Of a stretch of DNA of 64,000 bases, positions 31,545-40,946 are shown piece after piece (position 1 is the stretch's first letter; each line of letters opens with the position of its first letter). The stretch spans positions 1 to 64,000 of the forward strand of contig JAKITI010000011.1 of the NCBI GenBank assembly GCA_021648145.1. Direction: 5' to 3'. The notes under the pieces were generated by a model. It saw nothing but the letters and a program-made list of their open reading frames with translations, ran no database searches and was not told where the DNA came from. A program made the position numbers and the translations under genes. Origin of the DNA: Gammaproteobacteria bacterium (GTDB lineage: Bacteria; Pseudomonadota; Gammaproteobacteria; JAADGQ01).

Positions 31545-32033
31545 ATGACAGAACTGAGTGATATTTGCCCCGTGTGTGGTATGGCAGTGAATGTTGAAGT
31601 GCCAGTACTGGAGCATCACAAAATGCACTTTTATTTCTGCTCGACGCAATGCAGAGAAACATTTGCAGTGCACCCGAGCCTGTATAGCTCCAAAGCGGGA
31701 AAAGAGAAAAATGTAGTTTTAAAGCAACGAACGATGTCTGTCTCCGAACCATTGTCTGATGAGGTGACTGAGCTGCTCATACCCTATTTAATGGAAGTAA
31801 TGGGTGTGAAAAAAGTGACTGTAGAGGGCGGCAAAGTAAATATTATCTACGATCTGTTGCAGGTGACAGAGCTGCAAATAGAAAAGGTGTTGGTCGATGT
31901 TGGTGTTGAGCTGGGGAGTGGTTGGTTGGAGCGCCTGTGTCGTGCCTGGGTGCATAACAGTGAAGAAAACGAGCTGGAAAATCTGGCTCCAGCGGCCGCA
32001 CCTTGTTGTAATAAGCCACCACCACGAATTTGA
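31545..32033 (+). CDS. YHS-domain protein with a metal-chaperone-like second domain
   Basis: The 162-aa protein starts with a YHS/TRASH module (DICPVCGMAVNV, HFYFCSTQCRETFAVHPSLY). A second part (about residues 75-125) has HMA-like alternation (VMGVKKVTVEGGKVNIIYD, LQIEKVLVDVGVEL) but lacks the CxxC of true HMA domains. The tail ends in APCCNKPPP. A role in copper transfer next to CopAB and the ATPase is likely but inferred. The start follows a strong AGGAGGTGAGG. Confidence 0.75.
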   Translation: MTELSDICPVCGMAVNVEVPVLEHHKMHFYFCSTQCRETFAVHPSLYSSKAGKEKNVVLKQRTMSVSEPLSDEVTELLIPYLMEVMGVKKVTVEGGKVNIIYDLLQVTELQIEKVLVDVGVELGSGWLERLCRAWVHNSEENELENLAPAAAPCCNKPPPRI

Positions 32034-32042
32034 GATAAAGAG

Positions 32043-32074
32043 TTGACCTACGTGCAACACATAGGGTTTACACT
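32043..32074 (+). promoter_or_regulatory. MerR-type promoter of the regulator/ATPase operon
   Basis: The -35 TTGACC (32043-32048) and -10 TACACT (32069-32074) are separated by 20 bases. The dyad ACCTACGTG...ACATAGGGT spans the spacer and is the clearest of the three. It lies directly before the MerR gene, so autoregulation is expected. Confidence 0.8.
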
Positions 32075-32115
32075 CAGGATTATATAGGCGTAAAGCGATT
32101 GATGAGGTGATGAAT

Positions 32116-32520
32116 ATGCTAACGGTCAGTGAGCTATCAAAAGTAGCAAAAATAACACCCGATGCGGTACGTCACTATGTGCGCATCGGCCTTTTAACGC
32201 CATCACGTGATCCGGCTAACAGCTATAAACTTTTTAGTGATTATGATATTAAAAAAGCAAAATTCATTTACCGTGCCAAAGGGCTTGGTTTTTCGTTGCG
32301 AGATATCAAAACTATTTTTGATCACAGCAGTGATGGGCAATCACCTTGTCCAGCCGTGCGAGAGATGATTCAGCGACGCATCAATGACAATAGTGATAAG
32401 TTGCTTGAATTGAACAAATTACAACAGCGCATGGGCGATGCCTTGGGAAAATGGAAATCAATGCCTAATGGCGAACCTGATGGTGAGGCGATCTGCTACC
32501 TGATCGAATCTATAGAGTGA
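32116..32520 (+). CDS. MerR-family metal-responsive transcription activator
   Basis: The 134-aa regulator has the N-terminal MerR winged helix (TVSELSKVAKITPDAVRHYV, RIGLLTPSRDP), a long dimerisation helix, and two Cys positions near the metal loop and C-terminus (SPCPAVREM and EAICYLIE). The Cys arrangement differs from the CueR Cx7C loop, so the ligand set resembles other heavy-metal MerR proteins more than canonical CueR. The P-ATPase it precedes is copper-type, so Cu(I)/Ag(I) is the probable signal. ATG 32116 is chosen; 32110 is possible. It is the likely activator of the three 20-bp-spacer promoters. Confidence 0.88.
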   Translation: MLTVSELSKVAKITPDAVRHYVRIGLLTPSRDPANSYKLFSDYDIKKAKFIYRAKGLGFSLRDIKTIFDHSSDGQSPCPAVREMIQRRINDNSDKLLELNKLQQRMGDALGKWKSMPNGEPDGEAICYLIESIE

Positions 32521-32551
32521 AATTTTTAACTAATTGCAAAGGATGAGAGTT

Positions 32552-35128
32552 ATGAAAAATGATCCGGTATGCGGAATGAGTGTGACGGAAGAGTCAAAAT
32601 ATCATGTCGAACATCAGGGGCAGCGCTACCACTTTTGCAGTGAGGGTTGTTTGAATAAGTTTTCAGCCTCTCCAGAGCAATACTTGACGCAACAGAAGAG
32701 TGAAGAGAAAGACGGCGGCTGTTGCAGTAGCAAAAAAGCCACCGCTACGGAACCTGCGACAAAGGCGCACAGTTGCTGCGGTGGTGGAAAAGCGGCGGCA
32801 TCGCCACAATCAAAACAGGAGAAAAAATCTGATAGCTGCTGTGGTAGTGGCAAACAGCATGGCCATCACGCGGCAAAAACATCCGACCAGCCCGTGGATG
32901 AATCAGGCATCTACACCTGCCCCATGCACCCAGAAGTCGAGCAACAAGGCCCAGGCAGTTGCCCCAAGTGCGGTATGGCGCTGGAACCGAAGGGGGTGCC
33001 GCTTGTCGCCACTAAAACACAATACACCTGTCCCATGCATCCTGAAATCATTCAGGATCAGCCCGGTTCCTGCCCCAAATGTGGCATGGCACTGGAGGCC
33101 ATGACGGTAGAGGTGGAAGAGGACACCAGTGAGCTGGATTACATGAGCCGTCGTTTCTGGATCAGTGCGATTTTTGCCATTCCGGTTTTTTTCAGCGCCA
33201 TGGCCGCCGAGTTCTGGCCTGAGGCGATGGCCGAGTTGATCGACCCCAACCTGCGCCAGTGGATTGAAATGTTTTTATCCGCGCCGGTGGTGATCTGGGG
33301 CGGCTGGATATTTTACGTGCGTGCTATTCAGTCGGTGGTGACCCGCAACCTTAATATGTTTACTCTGATTGGACTCGGCGTCTCGGTGGCCTGGACCTAC
33401 AGTGTTATTGCCACGGTTTTCCCCGGCATTTTCCCTCCAGAGGTTTTCAATGCGGTGGGTGTTGTACCTGCCTATTTTGAGGCCGCTGCGGTCATTACCG
33501 TGTTGATATTGCTGGGGCAGGTACTGGAGCTGCGGGCGCGCAGCCAGACCAATGCCGCCATCAAACTGTTATTGGGGCTGGCACCCAAGACGGCGCGTAT
33601 CGTGCGCGAGGATGGCAGCGAAGAAGACATTCCCATGGAGCATGTGCAGGTGGGTGACACCTTGCGAGTGCGTCCCGGGGAAAAAATTCCTGTGGATGGC
33701 ACGGCAATTGATGGTGAAAGCAATGTTGATGAGTCGATGGTCACCGGTGAACCACTGCCCGTTGCCAAGACGGCGGGGGAGCGCTTAATTGGTGCTACCG
33801 TCAACGGTACTGGTAGCTTATTGATGCGCGCCGAAAAAGTGGGCGCAGACACCCTGTTGTCACAGATCGTTAATATGGTTGCCGAAGCTCAGCGCTCCCG
33901 CGCGCCTATCCAGCGACTGGTCGATACGGTGTCTGGTTATTTTGTTCCGGTTGTGGTGGTCATTGCCGTGCTGACCTTCATCATCTGGAGTGTGTGGGGG
34001 CCAGAACCCGCGATTGCTTATGCCGTGATCAATGCCGTGGCGGTACTGATTATCGCTTGCCCCTGTGCGTTGGGTCTGGCAACACCGATGTCGATCATGG
34101 TCGGCACTGGCAAAGGGGCAATGATGGGCGTGTTGTTCAAAAATGCCGAAGCGTTAGAAGTCTTGCGCAAAGTTGATATCCTGGTGGTCGATAAAACTGG
34201 CACGCTCACCGAAGGCAAACCCAAACTGGTCTCGGTGATGGCAACGGCGGGTTTTCAGGAGGATGGCAACCTTCGTCTTGCCGCCAGTCTGGAGCGTGCC
34301 AGCGAACACCCCTTGGCCGAAGCAATTGTGCAAGGCGCTGAAGCACGAGGTGTGACATTAACCCAGGCAGACGATTTTCAGTCAATCACCGGCATGGGAG
34401 TCACCGGCAGGGTGGATGGTCGCAAAGTGGCGCTGGGCAACATCAAACTGCTGGAGAGTCTAGCGATCGACGTGGGTGATCTTCCCCAAAAGGCAGACAG
34501 CCAACGCGCCGAAGGCCAGACCGTGATGTTACTCGCCATTGATGGCAAAGCTGCGGGTTTGATCGGTGTGGCCGATCCCATCAAAGAGACCACGCCTGAA
34601 GCGATTCGTGATCTGCACGGCGAAGGCATCAAAGTTGTGATGCTGACGGGTGACAGCCGCAAGACGGCCGAAGCAGTCGCCGCCAAGCTCGATATTGACC
34701 AAGTGCAAGCCGAAGTGTTGCCAGAACAAAAAGCCGAAGTGGTCAAGCAGCTTCAGGCCGAAGGGCATATCGTCGCCATGGCCGGTGACGGCATCAACGA
34801 TGCCCCAGCATTAGCACAAGCCCATGTCGGTATCGCCATGGGGACGGGGACTGATGTGGCCATGGAGAGTGCGGGTGTCACTCTGGTCAAAGGCGATTTG
34901 CGCGGCATCGTGCGGGCAAGACGCTTGAGCCATGCCACCATGCGCAATATCCGCCAAAACCTTTTCTTTGCTTTTATCTATAACGCCGCTGGGGTGCCGG
35001 TTGCGGCGGGGATACTTTACCCCGTATTTGGTCTGTTGCTTTCGCCCATTATTGCGGCGGCGGCAATGGGGTTCAGCTCTGTATCGGTGATTAGTAATGC
35101 ACTTAGACTAAAAAGGGTCAAGTTGTAG
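32552..35128 (+). CDS. Cu(I)-type P1B ATPase with YHS and two heavy-metal-binding domains
   Basis: The 858-aa exporter starts with a YHS domain ([16 protein letters not shown]) and a Cys/His-rich linker with CC pairs (GGCCSS, SCCGGG, SCCGSG). Two heavy-metal-binding repeats follow at about 123-148 and 165-195 ([20 protein letters not shown] and [19 protein letters not shown]). The pump follows: TGEP near 394, the membrane CPC motif in [13 protein letters not shown] near 504 (copper/silver type), phosphorylation site [11 protein letters not shown] near 547, SEHPLAEAI, and GDGINDAP near 745. No canonical CxxC HMA domain is present. It moves Cu(I) out of the cytoplasm. It is 31 bases downstream of the MerR gene and in the same transcript. 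Confidence 0.93.
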   Translation: MKNDPVCGMSVTEESKYHVEHQGQRYHFCSEGCLNKFSASPEQYLTQQKSEEKDGGCCSSKKATATEPATKAHSCCGGGKAAASPQSKQEKKSDSCCGSGKQHGHHAAKTSDQPVDESGIYTCPMHPEVEQQGPGSCPKCGMALEPKGVPLVATKTQYTCPMHPEIIQDQPGSCPKCGMALEAMTVEVEEDTSELDYMSRRFWISAIFAIPVFFSAMAAEFWPEAMAELIDPNLRQWIEMFLSAPVVIWGGWIFYVRAIQSVVTRNLNMFTLIGLGVSVAWTYSVIATVFPGIFPPEVFNAVGVVPAYFEAAAVITVLILLGQVLELRARSQTNAAIKLLLGLAPKTARIVREDGSEEDIPMEHVQVGDTLRVRPGEKIPVDGTAIDGESNVDESMVTGEPLPVAKTAGERLIGATVNGTGSLLMRAEKVGADTLLSQIVNMVAEAQRSRAPIQRLVDTVSGYFVPVVVVIAVLTFIIWSVWGPEPAIAYAVINAVAVLIIACPCALGLATPMSIMVGTGKGAMMGVLFKNAEALEVLRKVDILVVDKTGTLTEGKPKLVSVMATAGFQEDGNLRLAASLERASEHPLAEAIVQGAEARGVTLTQADDFQSITGMGVTGRVDGRKVALGNIKLLESLAIDVGDLPQKADSQRAEGQTVMLLAIDGKAAGLIGVADPIKETTPEAIRDLHGEGIKVVMLTGDSRKTAEAVAAKLDIDQVQAEVLPEQKAEVVKQLQAEGHIVAMAGDGINDAPALAQAHVGIAMGTGTDVAMESAGVTLVKGDLRGIVRARRLSHATMRNIRQNLFFAFIYNAAGVPVAAGILYPVFGLLLSPIIAAAAMGFSSVSVISNALRLKRVKL

Positions 35129-35138
35129 GGCGTTGTCC

Positions 35139-35154
35139 GGGTTGAACTCAACCC
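35139..35154. repeat. short palindrome GGGTTGAACTCAACCC
   Basis: Seven-base arms with two central bases lie 10 bases after the ATPase stop and 54 before the next start. It may be an operator or a weak RNA hairpin; no T-run follows. Confidence 0.35.
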
Positions 35155-35207
35155 AGATAACATATAGCCGTAATTAAGCGGCGAAAAATAAGAGGAGAGT
35201 TAAGACA

Positions 35208-35648
35208 ATGTTATATAAAAAACTGTCTATTTTTGTTTGTTTGTTGTTTGTGGTCACTCTATCCGTGGCTGATGACTCGAAGCGCCATCAGTTGGTGGAT
35301 GGTATGAGTGTTTATCTGGGTGTTATTCCTGCACAACTCACCCAGAAAGAACATCCTGGTATGCATGGAGGGAGTGACAAAGAGCACCGTTATCATGTGA
35401 TGGTGGCGTTGTTTGATGCTAAATCAGGGGAACGCATTGAGGATGCCAGAGTGACGGCCACTGTTGCAGTACTTGGTCTCGGCGGGCATACAAAAGATCT
35501 GGAGTCCATGCTTGGTGGTGCATTGAGCTATGGTAACTATTTCGTTATGCACAAGCCGGAGATGTATCGCATTCTTGTCGAGATCAAGCGTGGTAAAAAT
35601 AAAAATAAATCCACAGCAAATTTTGTTTATGAGCGACCCAAAGATTAG
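35208..35648 (+). CDS. exported protein of the copper cluster, unknown function
   Basis: The 146-aa precursor has a Sec signal (LSIFVCLLFVVTLSVA), then a beta-rich domain of about 120 residues with HQLVDGMSVYLGVIPAQL, a His/Met patch HPGMHGGSDKEHRYHV, and a late MLGGALSYGNYFVMHKPEMY. The arrangement of conserved His and Met suggests a periplasmic metal-binding protein. The start has AGGAGAG upstream. It closes the copper operon. I do not recognise a named family. Confidence 0.65.
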   Translation: MLYKKLSIFVCLLFVVTLSVADDSKRHQLVDGMSVYLGVIPAQLTQKEHPGMHGGSDKEHRYHVMVALFDAKSGERIEDARVTATVAVLGLGGHTKDLESMLGGALSYGNYFVMHKPEMYRILVEIKRGKNKNKSTANFVYERPKD

Positions 35649-35665
35649 GGTCGTGAGTTTTATGG

Positions 35666-35713
35666 CTAGAGGGTAAAGCAGTGCCTGACACAATATGCCT
35701 GATTCCCCTCTAG
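35666..35713. repeat. inverted repeat CTAGAGGG / CCCCTCTAG downstream of the copper cluster
   Basis: Arms at 35666-35673 and 35705-35713 enclose 31 bases. It may be a weak terminator or an insertion footprint. The rest of 35714-35897 shows no gene; a TTGACA hexamer at 35730 lacks a convincing -10. Confidence 0.3.
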
Positions 35714-35897
35714 TTTATGCCAATTAGTTTTGACAATATGGCAGTAAATAGCCAATAGAAATTTTTCCTTTAAATTACTGCAAGTTTCTAAGCGGACACT
35801 ACTGAATTAGAATGCGATGGTGGCTGCGGTGAGATAGACTGATGATGTGACGAATGACACTTTTCTCTGACTCCAGTTAAATTAAAGGCAAACACCT

Positions 35898-38800
35898 ATG
35901 GTTATCCGTATTATTGGATTAATTTTCTTATTTATCACCTCTTGGGCTCACGCTGCACAGGATGAGATTGCGATTCCTGATGAGTTAAAAAATTGGGTGC
36001 CGTGGGTGCTGGAAGGTAAAGAGGGGGCGAACTGTCCTTTTGAGTATACGAATTCAAAAAATCACCATTGCGCCTGGCCTGAAAAACTATCACTGGATGT
36101 GCATGCGCGAGGCGGTCTGTTCAGTCAAAACTGGATAATTTACGAAGAGAGCTGGATCGCTTTACCTGGCAATAAAAAGCATTGGCCGCAGAGTGTCACG
36201 GTTAATGAAAAATCCGTTGTGGTGAGTGATAAAAAGGGTCGACCTTATGTCCAGCTGAAAAAGGGAAGCTATCAAGTTGCGGGCAATTTTATATGGAGTG
36301 AGTTGCCCGAATTTATTGATTTGCCTAAAACGACAGGGTTGGTCAATATTTCTATAGACAAAAAACAGATTGAGTTCCCCCATTTTGAAGCCAGTGGCAG
36401 ATTGTGGCTAAACGAATCAACCTCACAGGCTTCGGTGACTGATGAAGATCGGTTGCAAGTCGATGTTTTTCGTCGTGTGATTGATGATGTTCCCCTTAGA
36501 GTTGTGACGCGTCTGGATCTGAATGTTGTCGGGCAAGCTCGTGAAATTGTATTGGGACCACTGTTTTCAGATGAATATGTGCCTTTGTCAGTTAGGGGGG
36601 CATTGCCTATGCGTCTGGAAGTCGATGGTAAATTACGTATGCAGGCCAGACCAGGGCGCTGGACGATTCAAGTCGAAGCGCGGCATAAAAAATCGGTTGA
36701 TTTATTGTCTCTGAATGCCTCTGATTTACCGGATTCAGAGGTCTGGGTGTTTGATGCTAGACCCTCTCTGCGTCTGGTTGAAATTGATGGAGTCTCTTCT
36801 GTTGACCCTAGGCAAACACGCCTTCCAGGCGAATGGCAAAACTTGCCGGCTTATCGTGTATCAAAAGCCGATGCTTTTAAAATCATCACCAAACGCCGTG
36901 GTGACCCCAATCCCGCCGCCAATGAGCTGACGATGCAGCGCCATCTTTGGCTTGATTTTGATGGAAGTGGTTATACTTTTCAGGATCAAATCAGGGGGCA
37001 GATGCGTCAAGGGTGGCGCTTAAGTATGTCGCCAGAAATGATGTTGGGACGCGTGGTGGTCAATGGTGTTGACCAGTTGGTTACTCGCCTGGAAGGCGGG
37101 GCAGAGCAGGGCGTTGAAGTGAGGCAGGGTGAAATTTCAATACAAGCGGATGGACGCTATCAAGGTGATATTTCTGAAGTTCCGGCCATCGGCTGGCTGG
37201 ATAATTTCACACAGGTTCAGGCCACTCTGCACTTGCCACCAGGTTGGCGATTGTTTGCAGCTTCTGGTGCAGATTCGGTCGGCGGTAGCAGTTGGCTTGA
37301 TCGCTGGAGTTTGCTGGATATCTTTCTTGTTTTGATTACTGCACTGGCTGTCTACCATCTGTTTGGAAAAATGTGGGGCGCTATTGCTTTGGCCTGTTTT
37401 GTTATCTCCTGGCATGAGAGTGGTGCGCCTCAATATATTTGGTTGTTGGTGATTGTGGCGCTGGCTCTGATGCGCGTCGCTCCCGAAGGGAAGCTCCGAA
37501 AAAGCATGGGGGTGGTACGTTACTTGAGTCTGCTGGGGCTTCTTTTCATTGCAATTCCTTATATGATTGATACAGTACGAACGGCTATATATCCGCAATT
37601 GGAGCAGCCCACGGTCATATCCAGTTACTCTGCAAGTATACCCGTAGAGCAAGATGAAGCTCTACTCATAGAGTCCAAGGCCATTTCGATGGAAAATGCG
37701 GTCACTGAAAGTTTTTATGCTGAAAAATCCTCAATGGATAAGGTGTATCAGCCATCGCCTATCTCTATACACAGTGAGCGTATTGACCCCCATGCCAAAG
37801 TACAAACAGGGCCAGGTTTGCCAAGCTGGAAGTGGTCATCAGTGCCTATTCAATGGAGTGGGCCTGTACATGAAGGCCAGATACTGGGGTTAACGCTCAT
37901 TCCTCCAGCCTTGACCACTTTGATTAAACTGGTTTGTGTGATTTTGGTGCTTTTGTTGGGATTAAGGTTGGCCGGTATCTCGTTAAAAGCTCGACGAATA
38001 ACGATGGAATTCGCCAAGCTTGGAGTCATGAGTCTGTTTGTTGGTAATGCTCTACTGTTTGTACCCAGTGATGCCTCAGCGGATATTCCGTCCTCCAACC
38101 TATTGAACGAGCTACAAAGTCGTTTGCTGACACCAGCGGAATGTCTACCGCAATGTGCGCAAATATCTCGAATGAAACTCGACGTGCAGCCCGACTTAAT
38201 TCGAATTCTGTTAGAGGTTCATGCCAGTGAAGATGTTGCAGTGCCCATACCTGGTGAGATCAATGGCTGGCTTGCTGAGCGCGTTACTTTAAATGGTCAG
38301 CAGAGTCAGGCTATTCGTGGAGCCAATAACGCTTTGTGGGTTTATGTACCCAAAGGTAAACACAAAATTCAGATTGCCGGTTCGATCAGGTCGGTGCGTG
38401 TGTTGCAGTTACCACTGCCACTTCAACCCAAACTTATTGATGTTGATGCCAAGGGCTGGATCGTCAAGGGCGTACATAAAGATGGCAGTATCGAAAAAGC
38501 ACTGCAGCTCGAACGCAAAATAGCAGAAGGAGAAAAAGCCAAGGTGCTGGAACAAACGGTATTGCCTCCTTTTGTGACAGTGACTCGTACGCTTCGCCTG
38601 GGTCTTGAGTGGCAAGTCGAAACAGAGGTCAAGCGTATATCCCCTGAGGGCAGCGCGATTGCTTTAGAAGTTCCGCTGATCTCAAACGAATCGGTTACTA
38701 CGGATGGGGTTCGTGTGACGGATGGTAAGGCCGTGATTCAATTTGCACCGCAGCAACGTATTGTACGCTGGAGTTCTGTTTTGGAACCCTCAGAATCTAT

Positions 38801-40001
38801 TTTGCTACGGGCGACAGAGACTCTGAATTGGGCCGAGCAGTGGCGTTTGGATGTAAGCCCGATCTGGCACGCAACATTAAGTGGTATTCCTCAAATTCAT
38901 CACCAGAGTCATCAAGGAACGTGGTTTCCAAAGTGGCACCCATGGCCTGGAGAAGAGCTCACCATCAGCGTATCAAAACCCATCGGTGTTGAAGGGAAAA
39001 CAATCACTATTGATGATACGCAGCTCACTGTTAAACCCGGCCAGCGTGCGACCGATGTGGTTTTGAATATGCGATTGCGGAGCAGTCATGCGGGTCAGCA
39101 TATTGTGAAGCTGCCTGAAAATGTTGCATTGGGTGTGGTTGAAATCAATGGCAAATCGCAACCCATTCGTCAGGAGGAGGGAGGGATTGTGCGTTTACCG
39201 ATTGCACCCGGTGAACAGCAGATCATACTGAATTGGCAAGAAGCCAATGGAGTGAGTAGTTTGTTGAGTACACCCCAAGTAGATTTAGGAGTCGAAAGTG
39301 TCAATGCCAATATTGATATTCAGGTGCCGAGAGGTCGCTGGACGCTATTGACCTTTGGCCCGCAGCTAGGCCCTGCCGTACTCTTTTGGGGTGTGTTAAT
39401 CGTTATTATAGTCATCGCCATTGGTCTGGGTCGTACCCATCAAACACCGCTAAAAACATATCAATGGTTATTGCTAGGCATCGGCTTATCACAAGCGAGT
39501 GTTGGCATTGCAGTATTGATTGTGGGGTGGTTATTTGCGATGGGATATCGTCAAAAAAGCTTAACTCATACCGTTAAACCACAAATATTTAATCTGATAC
39601 AAGTTGGCCTTGGAATGTTAACCGTCATTGCCTTGCTTGGATTAGTTGGAGCCGTAAGCACGGGCTTGTTGGGTCACCCTGATATGCAGATCAGTGGTAA
39701 TGGCTCAAGTGCGTATTATTTGAAATGGTATTCAGACCATTCCAACGAACTTCTGCCCGCAGCAACAGTGGTATCAGCACCAATGTGGCTGTACCGTGTG
39801 CTGATGCTGGCCTGGAGCCTTTGGCTTGCTTTCGCCTTACTGGGGTGGCTCAAATGGTCATGGCAGTGCTTTACTACAAATGGCCTTTGGAAGCATTTGC
39901 CGGTAAAAATTAAGAATAAAACTAAGGGCAAAAAACTAAATAAAGATGAGAAACCTAAATCTGACGAAGAGCTTTTGTTAGATTTTAAAGATGATAAATG
40001 A
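35898..40001 (+). CDS. 1367-aa multi-pass membrane protein with large periplasmic domains, unknown function
   Basis: The product starts with a signal peptide (IRIIGLIFLFITSWAHA). Residues about 25-465 are a large beta-rich extracytoplasmic part. Hydrophobic helices follow at about 475-570 (FLVLITALAVYHLFG, YIWLLVIVALALMRV, YLSLLGLLFIAIPYMI) and 660-730. A second periplasmic beta-rich domain lies at about 735-1150, and a last membrane block at about 1155-1320, ending in a Lys-rich tail. Cys pairs occur in CPFEYTNSKNHHC and CLPQC. I recognise no catalytic motif or named family. It stands alone; its composition resembles the following chromosomal genes. A role in envelope assembly or transport is inference. 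Confidence 0.7.
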   Translation: MVIRIIGLIFLFITSWAHAAQDEIAIPDELKNWVPWVLEGKEGANCPFEYTNSKNHHCAWPEKLSLDVHARGGLFSQNWIIYEESWIALPGNKKHWPQSVTVNEKSVVVSDKKGRPYVQLKKGSYQVAGNFIWSELPEFIDLPKTTGLVNISIDKKQIEFPHFEASGRLWLNESTSQASVTDEDRLQVDVFRRVIDDVPLRVVTRLDLNVVGQAREIVLGPLFSDEYVPLSVRGALPMRLEVDGKLRMQARPGRWTIQVEARHKKSVDLLSLNASDLPDSEVWVFDARPSLRLVEIDGVSSVDPRQTRLPGEWQNLPAYRVSKADAFKIITKRRGDPNPAANELTMQRHLWLDFDGSGYTFQDQIRGQMRQGWRLSMSPEMMLGRVVVNGVDQLVTRLEGGAEQGVEVRQGEISIQADGRYQGDISEVPAIGWLDNFTQVQATLHLPPGWRLFAASGADSVGGSSWLDRWSLLDIFLVLITALAVYHLFGKMWGAIALACFVISWHESGAPQYIWLLVIVALALMRVAPEGKLRKSMGVVRYLSLLGLLFIAIPYMIDTVRTAIYPQLEQPTVISSYSASIPVEQDEALLIESKAISMENAVTESFYAEKSSMDKVYQPSPISIHSERIDPHAKVQTGPGLPSWKWSSVPIQWSGPVHEGQILGLTLIPPALTTLIKLVCVILVLLLGLRLAGISLKARRITMEFAKLGVMSLFVGNALLFVPSDASADIPSSNLLNELQSRLLTPAECLPQCAQISRMKLDVQPDLIRILLEVHASEDVAVPIPGEINGWLAERVTLNGQQSQAIRGANNALWVYVPKGKHKIQIAGSIRSVRVLQLPLPLQPKLIDVDAKGWIVKGVHKDGSIEKALQLERKIAEGEKAKVLEQTVLPPFVTVTRTLRLGLEWQVETEVKRISPEGSAIALEVPLISNESVTTDGVRVTDGKAVIQFAPQQRIVRWSSVLEPSESILLRATETLNWAEQWRLDVSPIWHATLSGIPQIHHQSHQGTWFPKWHPWPGEELTISVSKPIGVEGKTITIDDTQLTVKPGQRATDVVLNMRLRSSHAGQHIVKLPENVALGVVEINGKSQPIRQEEGGIVRLPIAPGEQQIILNWQEANGVSSLLSTPQVDLGVESVNANIDIQVPRGRWTLLTFGPQLGPAVLFWGVLIVIIVIAIGLGRTHQTPLKTYQWLLLGIGLSQASVGIAVLIVGWLFAMGYRQKSLTHTVKPQIFNLIQVGLGMLTVIALLGLVGAVSTGLLGHPDMQISGNGSSAYYLKWYSDHSNELLPAATVVSAPMWLYRVLMLAWSLWLAFALLGWLKWSWQCFTTNGLWKHLPVKIKNKTKGKKLNKDEKPKSDEELLLDFKDDK

Positions 40002-40050
40002 TTTTCTGGATTAAGTAATTGACCGTCATTGAATCTACATCTCTTCAGGG

Positions 40051-40073
40051 TTTCAGTATTTTTAATACTGAAA
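40051..40073. repeat. perfect 10-bp inverted repeat with 3-base loop upstream of suhB
   Basis: TTTCAGTATT and AATACTGAAA flank TTT. No T-run follows, so it is either an operator or a stem near the suhB leader. Confidence 0.45.
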
Positions 40074-40113
40074 AGTGGTATCCTTATGTGTTTTTGTTGA
40101 CTGAATTATCTAA

Positions 40114-40896
40114 ATGAATCCGACTCTGAATATTGCCATCCGTGCTGCTCGTAAAGCGGGGGATACTATTTCCCGTGCTGTTGATCGAACTGATCGACTG
40201 AAAATTACTATGAAAGATCAAAATGATTTTGTTTCGGAGATTGATAATAAAGCTGAATCACAAATCATTGATGTGATTAAAAAAGCCTATCCGGATCATG
40301 CCATTCTGGCAGAGGAGAGTGGTAGCCACTCGGGTGATGACTATCTGTGGGTTATTGATCCATTGGATGGTACAACCAATTTTATCCATGGGTTTCCACA
40401 ATTTGCTGTTTCAATTGCACTTCAATATAAAGGCCGTCTAGAAGTGGCAGTGGTTTATGATCCTATGCGACAAGAGCTATTTACTGCAACTCGAGGGGGT
40501 GGTGCTCATATGAATGAGCGACGCATTAGGGTGAGTGGCCATCGCAATTTATCCGGTTCGTTGCTGGGCACAGGCTTTCCCTATAAGAATTTTAGTCGTC
40601 TTGATAGCTATTTAGGCATGCTTAAGTCATTTATTACTCAAACATCGGGTATTCGTCGTCCAGGCTCTGCCGCATTAGATTTGGCTTATGTTGCTGCGGG
40701 TCGTTTAGATGGTTTTTGGGAAATGGGCTTGCAACCTTGGGATATTGCTGCGGGTGTATTGATTGTGCAGGAAGCGGGTGGTTTAATCACAGATTTACAT
40801 GGCGGCCACGACTTTATGGAGTCGGGCGATATTGTTGCAGGAAATGCCAAAATGCTTAAAGGGATGTTGCAAACGATTCATCCGCATATGAAGTAA
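40114..40896 (+). CDS. suhB: inositol monophosphatase family protein SuhB
   Basis: The 260-aa enzyme shows the Mg2+ motifs LAEESG, WVIDPLDGTTNFIHGFP and WDIAAGVLIVQEAGG. In E. coli SuhB also joins the rRNA antitermination complex. The length is normal. The start ATG lacks a strong ribosome site but agrees with family N-termini (NPTLNIAIRAARKAGD). Confidence 0.95.
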   Translation: MNPTLNIAIRAARKAGDTISRAVDRTDRLKITMKDQNDFVSEIDNKAESQIIDVIKKAYPDHAILAEESGSHSGDDYLWVIDPLDGTTNFIHGFPQFAVSIALQYKGRLEVAVVYDPMRQELFTATRGGGAHMNERRIRVSGHRNLSGSLLGTGFPYKNFSRLDSYLGMLKSFITQTSGIRRPGSAALDLAYVAAGRLDGFWEMGLQPWDIAAGVLIVQEAGGLITDLHGGHDFMESGDIVAGNAKMLKGMLQTIHPHMK

Positions 40897-40946
40897 TGCT
40901 GGTTTTTTATATTGACACTATCGACTCTATAAAATAGGAGAGAAAA

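Noticed and set aside
35730-35760. Sigma-70 promoter for the 1367-aa protein gene
   Set aside because: A TTGACA hexamer exists, but no good -10 lies 16-18 bases further on.
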